From positions 17,650,501-17,714,500 of the forward strand of contig OZ024724.1 of the NCBI GenBank assembly GCA_964016875.1: a stretch of 64,000 nucleotides of DNA. Reading direction: 5' to 3'. Of the stretch, positions 56,475-64,000 are shown piece by piece; positions within the stretch are counted from its first letter, which is position 1, and each line of letters begins with the position of its first letter. Position numbers and translations under genes: made by a program. A model generated the notes under the pieces. The model did no database searches. It had not been told where the DNA came from and worked only from the letters and a program-made list of their open reading frames with translations. This DNA is from Fallopia convolvulus (Eukaryota > Streptophyta > Magnoliopsida > Caryophyllales > Polygonaceae).

Positions 56475-58164
56475 TCCTATATATGCCATTGAAGAATAAG
56501 AAATTGTGAGCTTTTCATACTCTTCTCTCTTGCTTTTAAGTTTGATTTCCTTGTTTGATGGGGACATCAAAAATTTTAAGTATGGGGTGGGGGTAAGTGT
56601 GTTCATGATTTCACTTGTTTATGTTTGTTTATTATTTTGAGGATATTTAGTTAGTGTTTCTAGTTTGTGTTTGGAATGTTTGAGTCTTTGGTTTTAGAGA
56701 ATTTTTTTTTTTTTTGCAAAAAAAAAAATCCATAAAAAATTGAAAAATTGTGTTAAAAACAACAAAAAGATTTTGTGTTTTGTAGGTTTTGGACTAGAAA
56801 TTCCCATCTTAGATTGCCAAAATAAAAGCTAATGATGATGTGAGCATGTAAATTCCTTTGCATATTTTTGGATAGTTTAGCCTCTTAAATGATGTTGCTT
56901 TTGATGTGATCATGATATCTTGCTTGTTTTATTGAACATGTGAGTTCTAGGATGAGTTCTTATGCAACTAAGAATGAGTGACCCTTGTGAGATTGATTTT
57001 TGGCCATTTTAGGGATGCTTGTTCATATTTGCATATCCCTCATTTTTCTTGTGTGATTAGCTCATTCATGCTTAGTAAAACTTGCTATTGCGGTGTTTAT
57101 CTATTTTCCAAGACCGTCATGAGAATTGTCCTAGCATGGTCACATTGATTTTGAACTTTATTCTTCTAGTCACATAAATGTTCCATATCCTACCATGAAG
57201 TTAATCCTTTGTTTGTAGCCCCGTTCTAGCCTAAGCCTTTGTTTGAAACTCCTCAAAAATATTATTCCTAGCCTTATATGACTTGACCCTTATGGGATTG
57301 GACTTTAGAAGAGAGGTTTGGATTGTATTTGAAGAGTTGAGATTCTCTTGGGTTTAAGGGCAAAGAATGGTGTTATGAATCATGTGGGTAGTGCATCTTT
57401 GTTGTACAAAAATGAAAAAAGAAAGAAAAGAAAGAAAGAAAATGTTGGAAATGTAAAGTGGAATAAAGCAAAGAGCTTAAGTGAAGAAAATGGTCCGACC
57501 GAGTTACAAGCAACATCGGGCCCGATGTCATAAGAAAGTCGGTCCAAATGTAGAAAGTGTTGAAAATCCAACAAAAAGCATAAGAGCAAAGATGAAGTGG
57601 AATGATAAGTGAAATTTCGGGTTGGAAGGAAAATGTTAAGTCTTTTTGGTGAGTGTGAAAGTAATTGTGGGATTTGGTGAAATTGGTGAGAGTTTAGTTT
57701 GTTCAATCCCTATTATAAGCACCACAAGACCAAATAATTCCCACCTTGAGAAATACCAAAAGCCCCATTACAACCCGGCCGAATGGAACCTCTTTGAGGA
57801 CCTCCATTGAGCCAAGTTCGAAATTCTTTGTGTACTTTGCATTAGGCATCTCTAGGTGGAGGAATTGGTGATATTAGCTTCAATAGTAAAGTCCTTACTT
57901 GCATGATTTTTGAGCTTGAGTGTTCATTGCTAAACCCAAACACATGATGAGTGATACACATTCACATATCCCTAAAGTGAGGCTTAGTTGCATTGACTTT
58001 ATTCCTTGGAACACTTAATCACGTGTGATGATGTAATCTTGCTTGAATATCGATCACTTGTGCTTAAAACGTGTTTTCATACGAGGCTTTACTTGAAGAT
58101 TATGTTTCGGTCTTGCTTACATTGTTATTGCTTGAGGACAAGCAAGTTTAAGTATGGGGTATTT
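56475..58164 (+). other. Athila 3' untranslated region with polypurine tract
   Basis: Non-coding. AAGTATGGGGTGGGGG near 56577 and AAGTATGGGGTATTT at 58150-58164 are two polypurine-type phrases; only the second abuts the LTR. A poor copy of the family motif (ACATCGGGCCCGATGTC) lies near 57510. No extra ORF resembling an envelope-like gene is present. Confidence 0.8.
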
Positions 58165-59580
58165 TGATGTCTCTCTATTTGGTGGTGTTTTCATATGTGA
58201 TTTCCTTTGTAAATATGTTTCTTTTTCCCCTTTTCTTGTGCGTTTTGTTCCTTTTTAGCTTAGTTCCCGTATTTCTATGAGATTCGGAGACTACGCATCT
58301 TTTATGTGTTTTGTAGGTAATTTGGCATGAATCAAGGATGGATTTGAAGGAGGGTCGAGACATGGAGCAAAGGCCGAGCTAAAGCGGGAAAGAGAGAAGC
58401 AAGCCATGAAGAAGAACAAGAGAAGCCAACTAAGAAGAAGATGGAACGAGGTCAGGACCGAGATGCAACAACGCCGGGCCCGACTTTGAAGTTTCCAACC
58501 TCGGACCGAGTTGCACAGTACCTCGGGCCCGAGGTTCCTCCGTGTCGGGCCGAGTCGGTCACCGGACTACTTGGGCTCCAAGGCACGAATTTGTGAACTT
58601 CCACTTTTGCCCCTCATTTAATCCATAAAAGGCCCTCTTGTCTTCTAAGAAGGGGTTCCCTCACACACAAAAGAAAGGGGGGTTCCAAGGGAGCCAAGAG
58701 GATACTTGGAGAGCAAGGAGGAAGGAGAAGAGGAGGAAGAGAGAGAGAGAATCGGCCAAGGAGGAGGAAGACTTGAGAGGTTTTGTTGATTGTTTAGCTT
58801 TGATTTGCTTTGATCTTGTGGATTTGAAAACCCTTGAATTGAATTTGTGGATTGCTTTGGATTTGAATGAACCCTTGCTTTGTTTTGAGATTGATTATGA
58901 TGATTGCTTTCTCTTTTGATTTGATTGCTTTCTTTTCTTGTCACATGGAGTAGATCTCCTTGATCTTGGGTTATGGGGGAAAACCCTAGCTAGGTTTAGG
59001 CTAGAAACCCCAATTCCATAGCCTTGAGTGTTTGATCTAAGGAACCCACTCTACATCGAGCTACAATTCCTTGCGAAAGTCGGGAATCAAGGCTTGAGAT
59101 TGGCAAAGTAGCGAAAGTGAACATGTGTCAATCTCAAGACCTTGCTTCGAAGAGGATTTCCCCATGGATCGAGGTGTAGATGTGGTTGGAACGAGGGCGA
59201 AAGCACTCGATCCTAGTCCGATCATCACTCATTGCCTGAATTGGGGTGGAAAAGCCTTAATCTACTAGGGAAGGAACCCAAAAGCCCAAGATCTACTTTT
59301 AAAATCTTTGAGTTCGACATCCCCAGCTACCTCGGGCCCGACTTACCCAGTGTCGGTCCCGACTTCCTCTTGTCGCCAACCTCGGGCCCGACGTGACCTC
59401 AGTGTCGGTCCCGACTGTTTTCTTTATTTTCCTTTGTTTTATGCTCTCCTTTCTAGCTTCCTAGTATCTAGGCACATCTATCGAGTAGACTTCCCGAGTG
59501 TTCGACACCCACCACGTACTACAACGGGGTCGGGTTATAATTTGTATCTCTTGACCCTCGCACACCGTGAGAGGCGATCA
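58165..59580 (+). repeat. 3' LTR of the Athila element
   Basis: 1416 bp. It matches 49328-50741 almost throughout. Differences include GCCGGGCCCGAC here against GTCGGTCCCGAC in the 5' LTR, which swaps one form of the family motif for the other. Confidence 0.94.
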
Positions 59581-59975
59581 GAAACCGTCCGGTCCCGGGG
59601 CCTTATAGGGACCCATTGTCTTAAGCGCAAGCTCGACATCAGCCACCGTGAAATCCGCACCAAGGGTCTCAACTGAATCAGATGAAAGCTGAGGGAAACT
59701 AGAGATAATACGCGGCCAAATTCGAGCATTAACAACCGGATCTGCCGTAAAGAGATTGGCAAAGAAGTTTAACACCAAATCTTTCAATTCTTGCACATCA
59801 GTAATCCAATTATCACCACTATCTTGGAGCCGTGTTACTCGGGTTGCACATCGTCTAATCATCGTTGAGAGATGATAGTAACGAGTATTACGGTCGCCCT
59901 CCACAAGAAAAGTTGCCCAAGATTTCTGAAACCATAGCACTTGCTCCTGATTTAAAACAGCTTCCAGCTCTTTAC
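59581..59975 (-). pseudogene. LINE ORF2 middle segment between the two insertions
   Basis: On the minus strand the frame runs from KELEAVLNQEQVLWFQKSW (just below the solo LTR) through FLVEGDRNTRYYHLST to KTMGPYKAPGPDGF, where the Athila element enters. This is the linker between endonuclease and RT plus the RT entry motif. No nonsense codon is present in this segment. Confidence 0.9.
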
Positions 59976-61152
59976 TGATGCAATGAAGCCTGCCATGTCT
60001 CCAACCGACGTCGATGAGTTGATTCGAGTGCCTTTTGACGGACCAATTACAAGAAGTCGAGCTAAGAAGATTGCTCAAGGCACAACAACGATCTTGGTTC
60101 GATTGGCAGCGGTTATTGAAGAGTCTAGCAAGGCGAAGTGGGTCTCGTGCATTCAACATCAATTGAGCCCGGATTCCATGGATTAATATATGAGGGCCGA
60201 AATTCTCAATTATTTCTTTATTTAGAAACACTTGTTAGCTTGTCTCACTTTAGGGCTGAATTTAGTAAGTGACCGGGTGAGATAAGTTGGTAAGTGGGTC
60301 AAAGTCAACCCTTTGACTTGACCATTCTAAATTGAAGAAAATATCTTATTTATTTTATTATGGACGATTTCTATTTATTTAATAATGTGGAGAAATTAGC
60401 CAATAGGCTTATGTTAGTTGGTTGATCTTCTCTCTCCTGGTTGTTATTGATATTTTTAGTTTGTTTGGATATTTTTAGTTTGTTAGATATATTTCCTTAT
60501 TTAAATAAGTCAACCATGATTTATTTAATTAAGGGGGAATCTAGATAGATATACTTAGATATTTTATTATACCTTGGAAAGCAAGACAAGGAGGCCTCAT
60601 CTAGCTAATTAGGGTCGGCCACACCCCCTTGCTTGCTCCCCAAGGATTAGCTTTTGTATTCTCTATTTATACTTTGCATTTTCATTCAATAAAAATCAGC
60701 TTGAGAGAGATTAAACCCAAATTGGTTTAATCTATCTCTTGGGCCCAAAAACAATAATTTGTGTTTGCTTGCAATTGTGTGATCGATCAACATTATTCCA
60801 ACCGAATTCTCTCTCTCGTGATCATAATTTTGAAATTCAGATTGTGTTGATAAGTTGTTCATCTAGTTTAGTTCTAGGTTGATTGTTAAAGATCGATCCT
60901 AGTTCATCAATTGAATTTAGCGTTAGAGCCAATTCAATTGAGCTATCTATTTGAATTTCTATATCAATTTCGATCCATTCATCATCACTCAATTCAGTTT
61001 CGTCATTCATTCATTAAAATTGATTGTTCTTTGCACATCAAATTACTAAATTTGAAAGCTTTGTAGGATTGAAGTTATTTGCTGGCAAGATCGGGACTTG
61101 TGTGGTTCATATACGAGGTTTCTGAGGAGTAATCCGAGGCGATCACGTATCA
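59976..61152 (+). mobile_element. Solo Gypsy LTR in the LINE, carrying a short coding tail
   Basis: 1177 bp, TGATGCAATG to CACGTATCA, flanked by TTTAC (59971-59975, 61153-61157). With it left out, the LINE reads LLDIEKFLCKELEAVLNQ without interruption. The first 210 bases are open on the plus strand (MKPAMSPTDVDELIRV, then GPITRSRAKKIAQG) and stop at 60186. GPITRSRAKK is a phrase common at the C-terminus of plant Gypsy polyproteins, so pol of this family seems to run into its 3' LTR. TATTTATAC at 60664-60672 and CAATAAAAATC near 60687 fit promoter and polyadenylation signals in plus orientation. Confidence 0.88.
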
Positions 61153-61157
61153 TTTAC

Positions 61158-62151
61158 ATAGGAATTTTTCAATATCAAGAAGGCATTGTGTGGGTCTTAA
61201 TGCAAGCGCTTTTCGAGCTCCATTGAGTCGGGCCCATAGCCGCCGTTTACGGTGGAAGATATTCCCGAACACTTCACGATTCCAACAAGAAAGATCGGTT
61301 GCAAGAGACGCAAGTGCTGGCTGCAAATCAGATCCAGAGGTCCATTTCGAGTTTAAAAAAGAGTTGAAATCCTCATGGAGCATCCAGGAAGCCTGGAACC
61401 GAAATGGCTTTGGTCCACTGGGATTTGTTCCATCATGAGCAGTGTTGATCAGGATCGGAAGGTGATCCGAATAGGGTGCAACGAGATGTTGAACTGAAGC
61501 CGAAGGAAACTTTTCGAACCAGGCCTCAGTGCATAAAGCGCGATCTAACCGTGCAGCCGACCAGGTCTGAACAGAGTTACCAGTGTTCCATGTATACGGT
61601 GGCCCAGAGAAACCCAAGTCAATCAAGCATAGATCATCAATCCACTGACTAAACACCTAAGAAGCAGAATTTGAGCCAACTGAAGAAGCCGATCTTTCAT
61701 GGGGACCAACAGTCGCATTAAAATCTCCCGCAAGTAGCCACGGGCGATTATTTAGTTGGGCAAAACTCCGTAGATGATCCCACAAATCCAACCGACGAGC
61801 TGGGTTTGGAGCCGCATAAATCACAGATAGAAGCCAAGGCTCTTCACCTCTTCTTGAGATTTCAACAGTTATATGCTGACGGTGAAGCGAAATCGGAGTC
61901 ACAATGAACTCCGACGTTCTCCAGAATAGCCATATTCCACCAGCAAATCCATCTGCTTCGATCCTCACCATGCCATCAAACTAAATACGTTGACAAATTT
62001 CATCCGCACGAATGCCACTTATGTGTGGTTCCACGAAGCATAACACACTTGGACGGTTTAAACAGACCAGTTCCCGCAGAGAATTGAGTAATCGAGCATT
62101 TCCTGCTCCACGAACGTTCCATATCATCATGCTTATATTAGTCATAGGCAT
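61158..62151 (-). pseudogene. LINE ORF2 N-terminus: endonuclease
   Basis: The ATG at 62149-62151 follows the ORF1 stop by seven bases, and the protein starts MPMTNISMMIWNVRGAGN. The endonuclease fold is visible in VLCFVEPHISG (catalytic Glu region), WLLAGDFNATVGPHE (Asp/Asn), LIDLGFSGPPYTWNTG, LDRALCTEAW and SDHLPILIN (Asp-His). In-frame nonsense codons lie at 61981-61983 and 61657-61659. The enzyme would nick genomic DNA to prime insertion. Confidence 0.92.
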
Positions 62152-62158
62152 AAAGGAA

Positions 62159-63913
62159 TTAATTAAGGGGTCGAACACCGGTTGCATAGGGTCTTCCATA
62201 TTCATCATATAGGCTACCATGGCTTCGGCAAGCCCAATTAGAGCTTGAGTTATCCTCAACAGCATTGAGATCCGGCATAATAGCGGATTCGTCTCCGTTC
62301 TCATTGGCAAGAACTCGGCAATCATCTTGTTGGCTAGCTTGGAAAGAGTGAGGAGGATCGGTCCGGGGTTCACATCTGATATCAGGAGGCTTCGGTTGAT
62401 GTGAACCATTTCCAAGGGGAGCACCCAGGGACGCCAGTTCAGGGGCAGGGCCATGGTGGGTTTGGGTCGCAGGTGTGGGCAGAGGTGGATCGTTTGTAGT
62501 AGTTGCTAGGGTTTCGTTTGGTGCCGCAACACTCTTCTCGGGATGAGCTTTAGTGTTAGACAAGGTTTTTGCTTGTTCGGCAAGTAATTGGGCTTTTTTG
62601 ATCTCAGTATCTTTAGAGATAACGACTTTTTTGTTGGAGAGTTTAGATTGAGATCTTTTAGATGGGGCAAGAGCAATATTCTTAGGATCTTTTTTATCCT
62701 TTTTATCTTTTTGGCGCGGGGCCGGGATTTTGGCAGGATCGGAAGTAATAGTTGGCAAGATATTCACTTGCCTAACAGAAAAATCCGAACTAACAGAATC
62801 TCGGGCCACAATATTTTCAGCGATCGGCCCCACTCCAGTAGAGGCGACAACCATTAGGGCTTTAGGGTTAGGATTTGCTGATGATGAATCCAACTCAGCA
62901 TCTAAGTGTGTTTGATTTGGTGAGTTGGACTCTATATAGACTGACGTAGCATTAGAGCTCGGCGCCCTGTCATCGTGATTTGCAGCCTGTGGTTCCTCCT
63001 CGTTCACCAGAATCTCAAACCGCGAGCCGGAAGCTTGTCGTGGGTTTGAATTCTGATTGCTCTTGTTAGGGAACTTGCTTTTCTAGTTTGGGTCATCTTT
63101 CAGACTTGGCTTTCTCAATGGTTTGACCACTTTCATCCATGGACCATAGGTCTCCTTGCCTAACTGTTCTTCAAAACCAGCGGCAGGTTTCGGCTTAGGG
63201 TTATCAGTAAGCAGTTCCAAACTTTCATCAGGTTCTAGTAGGAGAGCAGGGCAATTTTTTTTTTGGTGGCCAATCACTCCGCATTCAAAACAGAGGCTTC
63301 GAATTCCTTCGTACTGGATCGTCCAGTTTCTCCCCCGTTATCTGAATTTGGGTAATAGGCATTTGGTCAAATCAATCTCAACGCCAAATCGAACAAATTG
63401 ACCACGATTCGCTGCCACCGTAGTCCGATCAATTCTCGTGACTTGACCGATTTGTTCTCCAATTCGACGGATGCAAGTAGCATTAAAGTATTCCATACTT
63501 AATCCAGGGATACGAACCCAAGCAGTTAAGAACTGTTGTTTGTCCGTATATGGATTAAAGTTAGGCCTCCATCTTTTCATCATAAGATAATTATCACCGA
63601 GCATCCACGGACCTTGGGTAAGAACATGAGTATAGTCCTCATTGGCAAACTTTAACACGTAATGGGCATTCCCAATATCGACGAGAGTAAGTTTCCCTAT
63701 CAACTCCCACTTTTGTTCTAGCCTCTTTTTGAGCGTTAGATAACTCGGGCCTCTATTGAACATGTGGATGATTAGGGATTTCGCCCATGGGCGTCGCATA
63801 GCCCGTTTCTCATCTGTTGTAAATCGAATGGTAGGGCATAGAGGGTCTTGGTTCTCATCATCCTCATCCTCATCAGTATCGTAGAATTCTGGTCTCTCTT
63901 TGGATCCAGTCAT
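62159..63913 (-). pseudogene. LINE ORF1: DUF4283 and zinc knuckle, two nonsense codons
   Basis: One frame from ATG 63911-63913 (MTGSKERPEFYDTDEDEDD) to TAA 62159-62161. DUF4283 covers about 63800-63345 (WAKSLIIHMFNRGPSYLTL, VLTQGPWMLGDNYLMMKRW). TAA at 63338-63340 lies just after LLPKFR. A CX2CX4HX4C knuckle (CFECGVIGHQKKNC) follows near 63295-63255 over a run of A. TAG at 63083-63085 interrupts the tail, which is otherwise Ser/Pro/Lys-rich and disordered, with a basic stretch (PRQKDKKDKKDPKN). The protein would bind LINE RNA. Confidence 0.9.
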
Positions 63914-64000
63914 CAATGCCGCTCACTTGTCCACCATCTGCTGAAGTCTGATTGCCTGTCACCATGTCTTTGTAAGATCTTGGTGGAGTAGCCAACTTTG
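63914..64000 (-). other. LINE 5' leader, cut by the window edge
   Basis: No frame of its own. It presumably belongs to the LINE's 5' untranslated region, but too little is present to find its end or target duplication. Confidence 0.5.

Larger units (their letters stand above)
49328..59580 (+). mobile_element. Athila-type Ty3/Gypsy retrotransposon, young, with one gag-pol frame
   Basis: LTRs 49328-50741 and 58165-59580 run TGATGTCTCTC to GGCGATCA and differ at about a dozen of 1415 positions by eye. The target duplication is GAAAC (49323-49327, 59581-59585), inside the LINE's conserved RT entry motif (GPDGF/PAIFY). The primer-binding site TGGCGCCGTTGCCGGGGA and the polypurine tract AAGTATGGGGTATTT are those typical of Athila elements. 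One frame of 1875 codons covers gag to integrase. There is no envelope-like ORF; 1.7 kb of non-coding sequence separates pol from the 3' LTR. Confidence 0.95.
46561..64000 (-). mobile_element. L1-type LINE, minus strand, with two LTR insertions; 5' end outside the window
   Basis: Reading down from 64000: ORF1 (63913-62159), ORF2 start at 62151, endonuclease, solo LTR (59976-61152), ORF2 middle, Athila element (49328-59580), then RT, zinc region and ribonuclease H down to 46608, and a short A-rich tail (ATCAAAAAAAGAA on the minus strand) at about 46561-46573. Leaving out both insertions and one copy of each 5-bp duplication keeps ORF2 in one frame. Damage is limited to point nonsense codons, so it is much younger than the LINE at 11669-19375. 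Its target duplication cannot be checked because the 5' end is not here. Confidence 0.92.

Noticed and set aside
49328..59580. An Athila envelope-like ORF
   Set aside because: The 1.7 kb after pol (56475-58164) has no frame longer than about 110 codons and none with similarity to such proteins.
62588..62857. Plus-strand frames opposite LINE ORF1
   Set aside because: They are shadows of the Ser/Lys-rich ORF1 tail.

Overview
The window is plant nuclear DNA, probably from a eudicot: AT-rich intergenic sequence packed with plant-type retroelements (Tat- and Athila-like Ty3/Gypsy, SIRE-type Ty1/Copia, L1-type LINEs, solo LTRs), a long-TIR Mutator-like DNA transposon and MITE-like repeats. I can support one host gene with confidence: a two-exon TMEM45/DUF716 membrane-protein gene on the minus strand (26099-28017). 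I saw no rRNA, tRNA, CRISPR array, prokaryotic operon or organellar insert. The species cannot be named from the sequence.

Layout. 1-768: unclassified flank. 769-9702: a Tat-like Gypsy element (LTRs 769-1178 and 9295-9702, TSD CCCGG) that has lost most of gag, protease and RT. Its primer-binding site was hit by a minus-strand, apparently non-coding LTR element (1188-6339). Just inside its 3' LTR lies a small antisense gene-like fragment with an apparent intron. 9703-11668: AT-rich repeats. 11669-19375: a decayed plus-strand LINE with a solo LTR (16407-18312) in its ORF2. 19855-21402: a minus-strand Gypsy gag remnant with its LTR, followed by an unrecognised broken reading frame and gene-5'-end-like sequence (21404-22500). 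22500-26098: non-coding, with an LTR-like promoter and nested MITE-like inverted repeats. 26099-28017: the TMEM45 gene.

28726-46532: a Mutator-like element with TIRs of about 860 bp. A 14-kb SIRE-type Copia element (31644-45898) sits in its right TIR, and the intact left TIR supplies the empty-site sequence. The Copia gag is itself interrupted by a minus-strand, internally deleted Athila-like element (32815-36234). An envelope-like region follows its pol. 46561-64000: a minus-strand L1-type LINE, 5' end outside the window, split by a young Athila element with one long gag-pol frame (49328-59580, TSD GAAAC) and by a solo LTR (59976-61152, TSD TTTAC). With both insertions left out, the LINE ORF2 stays in one frame of 1368 codons with three nonsense codons.

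What stands out is that four unrelated LTR families here each carry their own short, often palindromic motif many times: GCGATCGC/CCGCGGTCGCGG in the 1188-6339 element, CCGCGGGCGCGG in the 32815-36234 element, TCGGGCCCGA/TCGGTCCCGA in the Athila element and GGGAAC/GTTCCC in the Copia element. The motifs occur in LTRs, untranslated regions and, in two families, protein-coding linkers. I know of no standard feature that explains this, and it is my best candidate for something undescribed. All counts and divergences given are by eye.
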